In this document: positions 35,411-45,368 of the stretch, one piece after another | Numbering within the stretch: position 1 is the stretch's first letter | Layout: every line of letters starts with the position of its first letter | Source of the DNA: Puniceibacterium sediminis | Lineage (GTDB): Bacteria > Pseudomonadota > Alphaproteobacteria > Rhodobacterales > Rhodobacteraceae | Length of the DNA stretch: 64,000 nucleotides | Assembly (NCBI RefSeq): GCF_900188035.1 | Contig: NZ_FZNN01000003.1 | Location: 124,001 to 188,000, forward strand | Direction: 5' to 3' | Translations under genes and position numbers: made by a program | The notes under the pieces: generated by a model | Told to the model about the DNA's origin: nothing | The model's database searches: none | What the model saw: only the letters and a program-made list of their open reading frames with translations

Positions 35411-37930
35411 ATGAATCTGGCCCAGAAACTGGCCGAGGAACGACGCGCCCGACTGGCGGCAGAGCGGCTGCTTGAACTCAAGCAGGCGGAACTTTTTGCT
35501 GCCAACCGCAAACTTGGTCACCATGCCCGCAGGCTCAGCCACGAAATCACCGAAACCCGGGCCGAAGTGGCAACTGTGCGCGACGAAAATGTGCGCGTCA
35601 GAACCGAACTGGGCGAAGCGTTTCAGAAGATCGAAGTGGTTGAAGGCCAACTCTGGAAGGCGCTGCGCTCTGTCCGTGACGGGTTTGCCCTGTTCAATGC
35701 CGAAGGACTGCTGGAACTGGCCAACCCGCCCTACCTTGCTGTGTTCGAGGGGCTTGATAGCATCGGCCCCGGAACCAGCTATGCGCATTTTGTCGATATG
35801 ATGGTCGAAGAGGGCATCGTCGACCTCCAAGGCGAAGCGGCGCAGGTATGGCGTGGCCGGATGCTCTCCCGGTGGGATGAAACAGAGATTCCGCCCATCA
35901 CCATCCGCCTCTGGTCCGGTCAATTTCTCAAAATTCAGGACCGGCGCACACCGGATGGCGGGATCGTCAGTCTTGCCACCGACATCACGGAACTGATGCG
36001 GATGTGGTCGGCGGTCGAGGAATTGCCGGATGGCTTTGTCATCTACGATTCCGATGATCGTCTGCTGATGAGCAACGCGCCCTACCGCCACATGTATGAA
36101 TCAAGTGCCGAGGCGATGGTCGCCGGCGCGACCTTCGAGGAGATCCTCAGGTTTGGATTGGAAAACGGCCAGTACCAGGAGGCGCACGGCCGTGAGGCAG
36201 AGTGGCTCGAAGAGAGAATGGACCGACACCGCCTGCCATCCTTTGAGCACGAACAGCAACTCACCGACGGGCGCTGGCTGCGGGTGTATGAAAAGGAAAC
36301 CTCGGATGGCGGGCGGGTCGGGCTGCGCATCGACATCAGTCAGATGAAACAGGTCCAGCAGGATCTGCAAGAGGCCAAGGCCCGCGCCGAATCCGCCAAT
36401 CGTGCCAAGTCGTCCTTTCTTGCCAACATGAGCCATGAGATCCGCACACCGATGAACGGCGTGGTCGGCATGGCTGACCTGCTGATAGACGCTAATCTGA
36501 GCGAAGAGCAGCGGCTTTATGCAGAGACCATCCGCAATTCGGGCGAGGCGTTGCTGGTCATCATCAACGATCTGCTCGACTTCTCCAAGATCGAAGCAGA
36601 AATGCTGGTTCTGCATCCGGAGCCCTTCGATCTGGAAAGCGCGGTGCATGAGGTGGTCATGCTGCTGCAGCCGACCGCGCGCGAGAAGGCAGTGGAATTG
36701 CTGGTTGATTACGACATGTTCCTGCCATCCCGGTTCGTCGGGGATGCCGGACGTCTGCGCCAGGTGCTGACCAACCTGCTCGGGAATGCGATCAAGTTCA
36801 CCATCGAGGGGCACGTGCTGGTCCGCATCGTCGGACTACCGGGCGAGGATGGCATGACCGCGATCCACCTCACGGTCGAGGATACCGGCATCGGCATCCC
36901 GGCGGACAAGGTGGAACACGTATTCGGCGAATTCAATCAGGTCGATGACGAACGCAACCGCCAGTTCGAGGGGACAGGCCTTGGCCTTGCCATCTCTCGC
37001 AGGCTGATCGAACTGATGGACGGAGAGATCTGGGTCGATTCCGAACTGGGCAAGGGGTCGTGCTTTGGCTTCCGCGTGGTGCTGCCGACGGACATGCCGG
37101 TCGTCTTTGAATCGGTCAAGGTGCCCGAGGGGTTGAAACGGGTCCTCGTGGTCGACGACCACAGCGCCACCCGCAGTATTCTGGGCAAACAGTTGGGCAT
37201 TCTTGGGCTGGAGGTCGCTTTTTGCCAGTCCGGGGCAGAGGCGATCGATCATGGCAAAGATCCGTTCGACCTGCTGATCATCGAGCAGGATCTGCCGGAT
37301 ATGGACGGCCTTAGCCTTGCCACCGAAATGCGGCGCGTGGGGCACAAGGTGCCGGTGCTTCTGTTCAGCCGCAATCCCGGCGCACTTCAGAATTCCAGAT
37401 CACGGGGCGATGTGACGGCGATCCTGCAAAAACCCGTGGCACGCCGTGCCCTGTTCGCGGCGATCGAAGGGGTGAACGGGCATGATACCGCTGTTGCTGA
37501 CGCCTCGGGTCCGGCTGAAAAAGCGCCGGATCTTGGGCCGATGCGCGTTCTTGTGGCCGAAGACAACAAGACCAACCAACTGGTGTTCCGCAAGATGGTG
37601 TCGTCGCTGGATCTGGATCTGGTCTTTGCCAACAACGGATTTGAGGCAGTGGAGGCTTTTCAGGCCAGCCGCCCCGACATCATCTTCATGGATATCTCAA
37701 TGCCCGGCATGGACGGCAAGGAAGCCACCCGCGAAATCCGTAAACTCGAAGGTAACGGGCCGCATGTCCCGATCATCGCCGTCACGGCCCACGCGATGAC
37801 CGGCGACCGCGAAGGTATTATCGAGGCCGGTCTTGACGACTACCTTACCAAACCGCTGCGCAAGGCTGAACTGATTGCCAAGTTCAGCGAGTTTGTCGCC
37901 GCCCCCGCAGACAAGCGCGCGGTGGGGTGA
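35411..37930 (+). CDS. Soluble hybrid histidine kinase with two receiver domains
   Basis: 839 residues without membrane helices. Residues 1-90 are a coiled coil (MNLAQKLAEERRARL...). Two PAS-like domains follow (about 95-205 and 210-320), then H342 in MSHEIRTPMNG, an ATPase domain (NLLGNAIKF, DTGIGIP, GTGLGLAI) and two receivers. Receiver 2 has the normal phospho-acceptor D761 (IIFMDISMPGMDG). Receiver 1 (about 573-690) keeps DD and K but has E625 where the phospho-Asp should be (LIIEQDLPDMDG). GGAGA stands before the ATG. It is divergent from the alpha-2-macroglobulin operon. The signal is unknown but likely cytoplasmic. Confidence 0.92.
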   Translation: MNLAQKLAEERRARLAAERLLELKQAELFAANRKLGHHARRLSHEITETRAEVATVRDENVRVRTELGEAFQKIEVVEGQLWKALRSVRDGFALFNAEGLLELANPPYLAVFEGLDSIGPGTSYAHFVDMMVEEGIVDLQGEAAQVWRGRMLSRWDETEIPPITIRLWSGQFLKIQDRRTPDGGIVSLATDITELMRMWSAVEELPDGFVIYDSDDRLLMSNAPYRHMYESSAEAMVAGATFEEILRFGLENGQYQEAHGREAEWLEERMDRHRLPSFEHEQQLTDGRWLRVYEKETSDGGRVGLRIDISQMKQVQQDLQEAKARAESANRAKSSFLANMSHEIRTPMNGVVGMADLLIDANLSEEQRLYAETIRNSGEALLVIINDLLDFSKIEAEMLVLHPEPFDLESAVHEVVMLLQPTAREKAVELLVDYDMFLPSRFVGDAGRLRQVLTNLLGNAIKFTIEGHVLVRIVGLPGEDGMTAIHLTVEDTGIGIPADKVEHVFGEFNQVDDERNRQFEGTGLGLAISRRLIELMDGEIWVDSELGKGSCFGFRVVLPTDMPVVFESVKVPEGLKRVLVVDDHSATRSILGKQLGILGLEVAFCQSGAEAIDHGKDPFDLLIIEQDLPDMDGLSLATEMRRVGHKVPVLLFSRNPGALQNSRSRGDVTAILQKPVARRALFAAIEGVNGHDTAVADASGPAEKAPDLGPMRVLVAEDNKTNQLVFRKMVSSLDLDLVFANNGFEAVEAFQASRPDIIFMDISMPGMDGKEATREIRKLEGNGPHVPIIAVTAHAMTGDREGIIEAGLDDYLTKPLRKAELIAKFSEFVAAPADKRAVG

Positions 37931-38033
37931 GGGACACTGAGCAGGGCTGCGATCCCCAAAAGACCGGACCAAAGCACCCCTGGCCGGGCCGCCAGAGTAC
38001 GTGTGTCCAAGAAAAATAAGTCAGGGGCGTCGA

Positions 38034-38804
38034 TTAGGCGTCGTAGGGGCGCACAAAGACCGGCTTTTCCTCAGTGCTCAGATCGGGGCGGTAGGCGTAG
38101 CCGCCGCTGTCAAAGTCCAGCAGGCTCGCCGGATCGTCCAGCCGCCGCGTAATGATATAGCGCGCCATCGCCCCGCGCGCGCGCTTGGCGAAAAAGCTGA
38201 TCATCTTTGGCGTGCCGTTCTTATCTTCCAGAAACTGTGGAGTGATCAGCCGCAGTTTCAGAGCCTTGCGCGGCACGGCACCAAAATATTCCTGACTGGC
38301 ACAATTCACCAGCACATCGGTCCCCAGGGCCTGCCCCTGCGCGTTCAGGTCATTGGCCAGCGTGTCGCGCCAGTAGTCATAGAGCGAGGTCCCACGCCGC
38401 GTCTTCAGCCGGCTGCCCATTTCCAGACGGTAGGGCTGAATCGCATCGCATGGGCGCAACAGGCCATATAGCCCCGAAAGGATGCGCAGATGGTCCTGCG
38501 CCCAGTCAATTTCATCCGGGTCCAATGAGGTAGCATCGAGCCCCTGATAGGTGTCCCCGGCAAAGGCCCAGGCCGCGGGTCGCACCGCCTCTGGTTCCGG
38601 CTCTTCGGCAAAGGTGCGGAACCGGTCGCGGTTGAGCCGGGCCAGATCGTCGCTGAGACCCATCAGATCCTTCAACGCGCCAAGGGTAAGATTGCGCGCG
38701 GTGGTGGCCAGCCGCACGGCATCCTCCTGATAGGCGGGTTCTGTTGTGGTCAGGGCGGTTTCGGCCCAGTCCAGCCGCTTGGCCGGGGAAATCACGACGA
38801 GCAT
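38034..38804 (-). CDS. yaaA: Peroxide stress protein YaaA
   Basis: 256 residues, full length for the YaaA/DUF328 family. Conserved opening MLVVISPAKRLDW, then LSGLYGLLRPCDAIQPYRLEMG and the C-terminal SFFAKRARGAMARYI. The family limits free iron and DNA damage during hydrogen peroxide stress and binds DNA with a helix-hairpin-helix-like part. It is followed on the same strand order by recQ upstream (45-nt gap), so the pair may be cotranscribed. Confidence 0.92.
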   Translation of the reverse strand: MLVVISPAKRLDWAETALTTTEPAYQEDAVRLATTARNLTLGALKDLMGLSDDLARLNRDRFRTFAEEPEPEAVRPAAWAFAGDTYQGLDATSLDPDEIDWAQDHLRILSGLYGLLRPCDAIQPYRLEMGSRLKTRRGTSLYDYWRDTLANDLNAQGQALGTDVLVNCASQEYFGAVPRKALKLRLITPQFLEDKNGTPKMISFFAKRARGAMARYIITRRLDDPASLLDFDSGGYAYRPDLSTEEKPVFVRPYDA

Positions 38805-38849
38805 CGGGCGCTCCTTCTGAGGTTGCCGGTTCCGGCGTTTCCGGGGGAT

Positions 38850-40919
38850 TTAGCCCGCGCCGTGCAGAACGTCCAGAAAAGCGGGGCCAAAACGCTCTGC
38901 CCGCCGCTCGCCCAGCAGCCGTTCAAGCGATTCCGGGTTTGGCTTGTGCATCTGCGCCACCTTGGCAAGCATCCCCGCCGAACAGCTGAGCGGTTTGTCA
39001 TGCCCGTCTGGCCCGCGCGCAAGATCCGCCTGCGCGGCCAGCAGCTGGTCATAAAGCGCGCCGGCATCGCGCCCGGCCAGCTTGCGCCGCGTGGGGTGCA
39101 TCTCTTCCGTGGCGCCGTTCAGCACGGACAGGAATTCGGACCCGTATTTTTCCAGCTTCTTCGCGCCAACACCGTTGATCCGCGCCATCGCATCCAGACT
39201 TGCGGGGCGTTCCTCGACCATCTCGATCAGCGTCCGGTCGGGAAAGATCATGTAGGCGGGCAGGCTGGCCGCCTCGGCCAGCGCACGCCGCTTGGCCTTG
39301 AGCGCCGAGAGCAGCGGCGCATCCTCGTCACTGACCATCGCCTTGATCGCCGGGCGGCGGTCGGATGCAGCCCGGTTCAGGCTGTCGCGGCGCAGGGTGA
39401 TCGTGGTTTCGCCGCGCAGCAGGGGTCGTGCGGTCTCGGTCATCACCAGCGCGCCATGGCGGGCGGCATCCGGGCGTAGCAAATCAAACCCCATCATCTG
39501 CCGGAACACCCCCTGCCAGGCGGCCTTGCCCAGATCGCGGCCCACGCCGAATGTCGGCAGGGCGTCGTGCCCGCGCTGTTTCACCTTGTCCGTCGCATTG
39601 CCGGTCAGCACGTCGATCAGATGCCCCGCGCCGAAACTCTCACCGGTGCGCAGCGCAGCCGACAGCGCCTTGCGTACGGCTTCGGTCCCGTCAAAGACTT
39701 CGGGCGGGCTTTCGCAAAGATCGCAGTTACCACAGGTGATTTCGGTCTCCCCGAAATAACCCAGCAACGTCTCGCGGCGGCATTTCTGCGCCTCGGCCAG
39801 ACCCAGCAAGGCGTTCAGCCGACCATGGTCCGCCGCCTGCCGTTCCGGCGGAGCAAGTCCTTCGTCGATCTGGCTGCGCCGCAGGCGGATGTCATCGGGG
39901 CCGAACAGTGTCAGCGTTTCGGCAGGCGCACCATCACGGCCCGCGCGGCCGATCTCCTGATAGTAGGATTCGATGGATTTTGGCAGATCCGCGTGGGCGA
40001 CCCAGCGGATGTCGGGCTTGTCCACACCCATGCCAAAGGCGACCGTGGCCACAACGATCAGCCCGTCTTCCTGCTGGAACCGGGTTTCCACATGGCGGCG
40101 GTCTTCGGCCTCCATCCCGCCGTGATAGTGGCACGCCGCATGGCCCGCCTGTCCCAGCGCCGTCGCCAGACCTTCGGTCTTGGCCCGCGTGCCGCAATAG
40201 ACGATGCCGGACTGGCCCTTGCGGGCGGCGGCAAAATTCAGGATCTGCGCCCGGGGTCCATCCTTGGCGGCAAAGGCAAGGTGGATGTTGGGCCGGTCAA
40301 AACCGTGCAGAAAAGTCGACGGCTGCTCGCCCTCGAACAGGCGCTGCACGATCTCGACCTGGGTTTCGCTGTCGGCCGTGGCGGTAAAGGCGGCCAGCGG
40401 CACATCCAGCGCGCGACGCAATTCACCAATGCGCAGGTAATCGGGGCGGAAATCATGGCCCCACTGGCTGACGCAATGCGCCTCATCCACGGCGATGAAC
40501 GACACACCGGCCCGCGCCAGCATCCGCTGGGTGCCGGTATTGGCCAGCCGTTCGGGCGCGAGGTACAGCAGCTTCAGCGTGCCCTCGGCCAGCTGGGTCC
40601 AGACTGCGTCGGTTTCTTCTTCGGTATTCCCGCTGGTCAGCGCACCCGCTGCGACACCTGCCTCGCGCAGCCCGCGAACCTGATCACGCATCAGTGCGAT
40701 CAACGGGGAAATCACCAGCGTGACGCCGGGCCGCAGCAGGGCGGGCAGCTGAAAACACAGGGATTTGCCACCGCCTGTCGGCATGATGGCCAGCACGTTG
40801 TCGCCCCGCGCCACCGCTTCGACAATCTCGCCCTGACCGGGGCGGAAGGCATCAAACCCGAAAACGTCGCGCAGAATCGCGCTTGCTTCGGAAAGATTTC
40901 CGCTAGGGCCGTCGGGCAT
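38850..40919 (-). CDS. recQ: ATP-dependent DNA helicase RecQ
   Basis: 689 residues. Superfamily 2 helicase core with Walker A MPTGGGKS, DEAH box VDEAHCVSQWGHDFRPDY and motif VI QEIGRAGRDG. The RecQ-C-terminal zinc site has four Cys (KCRRETLLGYFG...CGNCDLC). An HRDC domain follows near residue 530 (PAYMIFPDRTLIEM...INGVGAKKLEKYG). It unwinds branched DNA in recombination and repair. The ATG start was chosen over a TTG 15 nt upstream. I found no alphaproteobacterial LexA box (GTTC-N7-GTTC) in front of it. Confidence 0.95.
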   Translation of the reverse strand: MPDGPSGNLSEASAILRDVFGFDAFRPGQGEIVEAVARGDNVLAIMPTGGGKSLCFQLPALLRPGVTLVISPLIALMRDQVRGLREAGVAAGALTSGNTEEETDAVWTQLAEGTLKLLYLAPERLANTGTQRMLARAGVSFIAVDEAHCVSQWGHDFRPDYLRIGELRRALDVPLAAFTATADSETQVEIVQRLFEGEQPSTFLHGFDRPNIHLAFAAKDGPRAQILNFAAARKGQSGIVYCGTRAKTEGLATALGQAGHAACHYHGGMEAEDRRHVETRFQQEDGLIVVATVAFGMGVDKPDIRWVAHADLPKSIESYYQEIGRAGRDGAPAETLTLFGPDDIRLRRSQIDEGLAPPERQAADHGRLNALLGLAEAQKCRRETLLGYFGETEITCGNCDLCESPPEVFDGTEAVRKALSAALRTGESFGAGHLIDVLTGNATDKVKQRGHDALPTFGVGRDLGKAAWQGVFRQMMGFDLLRPDAARHGALVMTETARPLLRGETTITLRRDSLNRAASDRRPAIKAMVSDEDAPLLSALKAKRRALAEAASLPAYMIFPDRTLIEMVEERPASLDAMARINGVGAKKLEKYGSEFLSVLNGATEEMHPTRRKLAGRDAGALYDQLLAAQADLARGPDGHDKPLSCSAGMLAKVAQMHKPNPESLERLLGERRAERFGPAFLDVLHGAG

Positions 40920-41105
40920 GAGGTGAACCTGCAATTTAAACTAAATCTGCTCTCATACCAATTCTCACACACTCAGAATCGGTAAACAAGGGCGCGAAAC
41001 CCCTGTTCATCTGCCACCCGCCAGTTTTGCATAAGCAAAATTCGCGGTGAATACTCCGGGGGGCGTCAACCGTCAGGGCGACGGGAGCAGCGCCCCCGAA
41101 CCACC

Positions 41106-41399
41106 TCAGAAGTTGTAGAAATATGCGGCATTGTTGGCCAGAACGATCCGCAGTGCGTAGATCGCCACCAGCGTGACCAGCGGGGCAAGGTCGATGCCGC
41201 CCATCGCGGGCAGAATGCTGCGGATGCGCGAATAGATCGGCTCGAGCAGGCGGTTCAGCCCGTCCCAGATCTGGGCGACCAGCGGCTGACGCAGGTTGAG
41301 CACCTGAAAATTGATCAGCCAGCTCATGATCACATGCGCGATGATGAAGAACCAGACGATATCCAGAATAAGCATCAGGATCTGAAACAGCGATTGCAT
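41106..41399 (-). CDS. YggT family membrane protein
   Basis: 97 residues with two hydrophobic helices around a short amphipathic segment, LLEPIYSRIRSILP, which is typical of the YggT/YlmG family (cell envelope or division-related, role unclear). The start MQSLFQILMLILD was picked for the correct family length; the open frame upstream is not conserved. A clear terminator was not found in the 186 nt between it and recQ, which hold only a small dyad TTTTGC-ATAA-GCAAAA (41025-41040). Confidence 0.9.
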   Translation of the reverse strand: MQSLFQILMLILDIVWFFIIAHVIMSWLINFQVLNLRQPLVAQIWDGLNRLLEPIYSRIRSILPAMGGIDLAPLVTLVAIYALRIVLANNAAYFYNF

Positions 41400-41534
41400 G
41401 GGGTATGGGTCCTTTTTGCGCGTACAGCGACCAAGACCTAAGGGCGGACAGGCCAAAGGGCAAGAGTGCCGCAAGGTCTTGGTTGACGCGGCGGCCCTGA
41501 CTTGCCCGAAAGGGACACAAATCAGGAGAGCGCC

Positions 41535-42092
41535 ATGTATCCCTTTGTCCGACTGTTCAAGGAATTGTTCCTGCATCGCAATGCCCCGCGGCTGGCCCTG
41601 GGCGAAGTTCATGTGTCGCATCACATCTGCTGGCCCTGGGACATCGACCTGTGGATGGAGCTGAACAATGGCCGCACGCTGACGGTCTATGATCTGGGGC
41701 GGATCCCGATGGCGCAGCGCAGCGGTCTGATCACGGTCCTGCGCCGGATGCGCTGGGGGCTGACCATCGCCGGCACCTCGGTGCGCTACCGCCGCCGGGT
41801 GCGGATGTTTGACCGGATCGAGATGCGCTCGCGGCTGCTCTGCTGGGATGCGCGGTTCATGTATCTGGAACAAAGCATGTGGAAGACGGATGGCGAATGC
41901 TCCAGCCACGCGGTCTATCGCAGCGCCATCACAGACCGCAACGGCATCGTGCCGACCTCGGACGTGATGCTTCAGATGGGGATAGACGTCGAATCCCCCG
42001 CCATGCCCGACTGGGTGGTGCGCTGGACCGAAGCCGAGGCCCTGCGCCCCTGGCCGCCAATGCAGGATGACGTCCGGATTGGTGATCAGTAG
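41535..42092 (+). CDS. Thioesterase-like (hot-dog fold) protein
   Basis: 185 residues beginning MYPFVRLFKELF after AGGAGAG. The segment CWPWDIDLWMELNNGRTLTVYDLGR is the conserved active-site region of acyl-CoA thioesterases related to THEM6/YbgC, in which the Asn-Asn-Gly helix carries the substrate. SVRYRRRVRMFDRIEMRSRLLCWD forms the second conserved strand pair. The substrate is unknown. It is divergent from yggT and followed by an MFS gene. Confidence 0.8.
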   Translation: MYPFVRLFKELFLHRNAPRLALGEVHVSHHICWPWDIDLWMELNNGRTLTVYDLGRIPMAQRSGLITVLRRMRWGLTIAGTSVRYRRRVRMFDRIEMRSRLLCWDARFMYLEQSMWKTDGECSSHAVYRSAITDRNGIVPTSDVMLQMGIDVESPAMPDWVVRWTEAEALRPWPPMQDDVRIGDQ

Positions 42093-42178
42093 ATCCCCAA
42101 GGGGCCGTCGTTTTGCACAACTCCCCCTTGCCAGTCCGCCCACTAGACCGTCTTATCGCCGGAAAATCCGGGGGCACC

Positions 42179-43543
42179 ATGGCAAGCGATACCGACATCA
42201 CCGCTGTTGATCCGCGCACATTGCGCAAACGCATCTGGGGCTGGTTCTTTTTCGACTGGGCCAGCCAGCCTTACAACACGCTTCTGCTCACCTTCATCTT
42301 TGCGCCCTACGTCAAGGAACTGATGGGCGACGGCACCGCCGCGCAATCGGCATGGGGGTTCGGCATTGGCGCGGCGGGCGTGATCATTGCCATCTTCGCC
42401 CCGTTTCTGGGCGCGCTGGCGGACACCGGAGGCAATCGCCTGCGCTGGATCTGGCTGTTTTCGGCGCTTTACGTGATCGGATCGGGCATGTTGTGGTTCG
42501 CGGCACCCGGCGATTTCCATCTGATCACCACGCTCTTCTTCTTTGCCATTGGTCTGATCGGGATGGAGTTCGCGACGATCTTTACCAACGCCATGCTGCC
42601 CGATCTGGGCCCAAAGGAGGAAATCGGTCGCATCTCGGGCAATGGCTGGGCTTTTGGCTATGTCGGCGGGATGATCACCCTGATCCTCATGCTGGTGTGT
42701 TTTGCCGAAAGCGCCACAACCGGCAAAACCTTTGTTGGCCTCACGCCGCTGTTCGGGCTGGACCCGGAAATGCGCGAAGGCACCCGGTTCGTCGGACCGC
42801 TGACCGCGATCTGGTACGCGGTCTTCATGATCCCGTTCTTTCTGTACGTCCGCGACCCACGCGCTAAACCCGCGCCCAAAGGGGCCGTGGCCAAGGCGCT
42901 CAGGGATCTGCGGCACACCATTAGCAAGCTGCCGCAGTCGCCGTCGCTGTTTGCCTATCTCGGATCGTCGATGTTCTACCGCGATGCGCTGAACGGGATG
43001 TATGCCTTTGGCGGCATCTACGCCGCCGGCGTTCTGGGCTGGACGGTGGTCGACGTTGGTATCTTCGGCATCCTCGCCATCATCGCGGGCGCGGTTTTTG
43101 CCTGGCTCGGTGGCATGGCGGATGTGCGGTTCGGGCCCAAGACGGTGATTGCCACCTGCATTCTGATCCTGACCGGCGTCGCCGTGACCATCGTGCTGAT
43201 CTCTCGCACCAGCGTGCTGGGCTTTCCGGTCGCACCGGATTCGAACCTGCCCGATATCGCATTCTACATCATCGGCGCGCTGATCGGCGCGGCCGGCGGG
43301 GTGATCCAGTCGGCAAGCCGCACGATGATGGTTCGTCAGGCCGACCCGAACCGCATGACCGAAGCCTTTGGCCTCTATGCCCTGGCCGGCAAGGCGACCA
43401 GCTTTATCGCCCCGACCTTGATCGGTGTCGCCACATATCTCAGCGGATCACAACAAGTTGGGGTTTCCCCGCTCATCGGCCTTTTCGTCTTGGGGTTGAT
43501 TCTGCTACTCTGGGTCAAACCCGACGGAGATCGAGCAGCATGA
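42179..43543 (+). CDS. MFS transporter of the UMF1 (Atg22-like) family
   Basis: 454 residues with 12 hydrophobic helices. Family marks are FFFDWASQPYNTLLLTFIFAPY in helix 1, GALADTGGNRLRW and a late GAAGGVIQSASRTMMVRQADPNRMTEAFGLYALAGKATSF. UMF1 proteins relate to vacuolar amino-acid exporters, so amino-acid or peptide export is possible. The stop overlaps mepA as ATGA, so they are cotranscribed. Confidence 0.85.
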   Translation: MASDTDITAVDPRTLRKRIWGWFFFDWASQPYNTLLLTFIFAPYVKELMGDGTAAQSAWGFGIGAAGVIIAIFAPFLGALADTGGNRLRWIWLFSALYVIGSGMLWFAAPGDFHLITTLFFFAIGLIGMEFATIFTNAMLPDLGPKEEIGRISGNGWAFGYVGGMITLILMLVCFAESATTGKTFVGLTPLFGLDPEMREGTRFVGPLTAIWYAVFMIPFFLYVRDPRAKPAPKGAVAKALRDLRHTISKLPQSPSLFAYLGSSMFYRDALNGMYAFGGIYAAGVLGWTVVDVGIFGILAIIAGAVFAWLGGMADVRFGPKTVIATCILILTGVAVTIVLISRTSVLGFPVAPDSNLPDIAFYIIGALIGAAGGVIQSASRTMMVRQADPNRMTEAFGLYALAGKATSFIAPTLIGVATYLSGSQQVGVSPLIGLFVLGLILLLWVKPDGDRAA

Positions 43544-44484
43544 TACGACCTATTCTGGCACTGACGCTTCTGGCCGCTCTTGCGGCTTGCGGCGGCGACA
43601 GGCCGTCAAAGAACCTGCAAAGCATGTCACGCGGCCCTGTGGCCACGGTCGTCCCCGTGTCCGGGGTTGTCTCCAGCAAAAGCGCCAAGCAGCTTTTCGG
43701 CAATGAACATGAACCGTCGCGCCAGCGGTCGGAATCCTTTGGCAGCTATGCCAGAGGCTGCGCGGCCGGCAACGTTCAGCTGCCCGAAACCGGCCCGACA
43801 TGGCAGGCCATGCGCCTGTCGCGCAACCGCAACTGGGGCCAGCCGGTCACCATTGATTTCATTCAGGATCTGTCGCGCAAGGCCGCGCAGCAGCCGGGTT
43901 GGTCCGGGCTCTATGTCGGGGACATCAGTCAGCCAAAGGGCGGCCCGATGATCACTGGCCATGCCAGCCACCAGATCGGTCTGGATGCAGACATCTGGAT
44001 GCTGCCGCCCAAGAATACCTCGCTTGACCGGGCAGACCGCGAAAAAATCTCGTCCATCTCGATGCAGCGGGCCAAAGGTGCCTATGTGAATGGCGACTGG
44101 ACGCGCCAGCATCACGAAATCCTCAAGGCCGCCGCCAGCGATCCACGCGTCGCGCGGATCTTTGTCTTTCCCGGTGCCAAGGTGCAGATGTGCAAGGATG
44201 AAACCGGCGACCGCAGCTGGCTGAACAAGGTCCGCCCGTGGTACGGGCACCACTATCATTTCCACGTCCGCCTTGCCTGCCCTCCGGGTGCGACCGGCTG
44301 CGTCAATCAGGCCGCGCCCCCGCCCGGCGATGGCTGCGCCGACGCACAGGCCTGGGTCAACAACATCCTCAACCCGCCACCCCCAAAACCGCGTGATCCC
44401 AACGCCCCAAAGCCCAAGCCGAAACGTGAACTCACCCTGAACGATCTGCCCGGCCAATGCTCAGGCGTTCTCGCGTCGCGCTAG
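43540..44484 (+). CDS. mepA: Penicillin-insensitive murein endopeptidase, lipoprotein
   Basis: 314 residues. The start MIRPILALTLLAALAACGG carries a lipobox LAAC, so it is probably an outer-membrane lipoprotein, unlike soluble E. coli MepA. Metal-binding residues are visible in GHASHQIGLDADIWM and HHYHFHVRLACP. It cuts D-alanyl-meso-diaminopimelate cross-links in peptidoglycan. The C-terminal 40 residues are Pro/Lys-rich. It overlaps the next gene by 28 nt. Confidence 0.92.
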   Translation: MIRPILALTLLAALAACGGDRPSKNLQSMSRGPVATVVPVSGVVSSKSAKQLFGNEHEPSRQRSESFGSYARGCAAGNVQLPETGPTWQAMRLSRNRNWGQPVTIDFIQDLSRKAAQQPGWSGLYVGDISQPKGGPMITGHASHQIGLDADIWMLPPKNTSLDRADREKISSISMQRAKGAYVNGDWTRQHHEILKAAASDPRVARIFVFPGAKVQMCKDETGDRSWLNKVRPWYGHHYHFHVRLACPPGATGCVNQAAPPPGDGCADAQAWVNNILNPPPPKPRDPNAPKPKPKRELTLNDLPGQCSGVLASR

Positions 44485-45341
44485 GCGCGGCCCTGGCGGC
44501 GCTTCTGACACTTCAGGTGTCGGCCAGCCCGATCCAGCGCGCGCAGTTCATCGACACATTCACCTGGCTGATGCCGGACCGGGGCTTCGGCGGGTTCTCG
44601 GGGCTTGAAATCAGCAGCGACGGCCAAAGCTTTACCGCTATTGGTGACCATGCCCATATCGTGCAGGGCCAGTTCCAGCGTCGGGATGGGCGCATCGCGG
44701 GCGTCGTCTCCGGCCCGATCAAGCGGATATTTGACACCCGGGGCAAAAGGCTGGATCTGGAGAGGCGGGACAGCGAGGGCCTCGCGATCAGCGCGGACGG
44801 ACGCATCTTCATCTCGTTCGAAGGTGGCAACCGGGTGTGGGAATATCACGAAAAGCAATCCGTGCCGCTACCCCACCCCAAGGCCTTCGACAAGATGCAG
44901 AAGAATTCGGGACTGGAGGCGCTGGCCATCGACGCCAATGGCTGGCTTTATACGCTGCCCGAACGGTCGGGTGCGCTGACCCGCGACTTTCCGGTCTACC
45001 GGTTTCGCGATGGCACCTGGGATCAGCCGTTTTCGATCCCCCGCACAGCCCCATTTCTGGTGGTAGGCGCGGATTTCGGCCCCGACGGCAGGCTCTACAT
45101 ACTGGAGCGCTCCTTTACCGGTTTCAGCTTTCAAAGCCGGGTGCGCCGCTTCGACGTTACGGATACTTCCATCAGCGCAGGCGAAACCCTGCTTGAATCC
45201 AGCAACGGCCAGTTCGACAACCTCGAAGGCCTGTCAGTCTGGCGCGACGCGCAGGGCCGGATACGCCTGACAATGATCTCGGACGACAATTTCCGCTTTT
45301 TCCAGATCACCCAGTTCGTCGAATACGCCGTTACGGAATAA
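44457..45341 (+). CDS. Exported esterase-like phytase-fold protein
   Basis: 294 residues with a signal peptide ending VSAS. Text such as GFGGFSGLEISSDGQSFTAIGDHA, DSEGLAISADGRIFISFEGGNRVWEY and FDNLEGLSVWRD fits the esterase-like activity of phytase family (PF13449), a six-bladed beta-propeller with Asp/Glu metal-binding loops. The real substrate is unknown. Overlap with mepA implies a joint transcript. Confidence 0.8.
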   Translation: MLRRSRVALGAALAALLTLQVSASPIQRAQFIDTFTWLMPDRGFGGFSGLEISSDGQSFTAIGDHAHIVQGQFQRRDGRIAGVVSGPIKRIFDTRGKRLDLERRDSEGLAISADGRIFISFEGGNRVWEYHEKQSVPLPHPKAFDKMQKNSGLEALAIDANGWLYTLPERSGALTRDFPVYRFRDGTWDQPFSIPRTAPFLVVGADFGPDGRLYILERSFTGFSFQSRVRRFDVTDTSISAGETLLESSNGQFDNLEGLSVWRDAQGRIRLTMISDDNFRFFQITQFVEYAVTE

Positions 45342-45368
45342 CTTGCACCATGGCCTGTCAGGGTCTAA

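Noticed and set aside
40920-41105. LexA/SOS box upstream of recQ
   Set aside because: Only single GTTC occurrences; no GTTC-N7-GTTC or its complement.
41400-42143. N-terminal extension of yggT to 345 residues
   Set aside because: Only the last 97 residues match the YggT family; the rest is antisense to the thioesterase gene.
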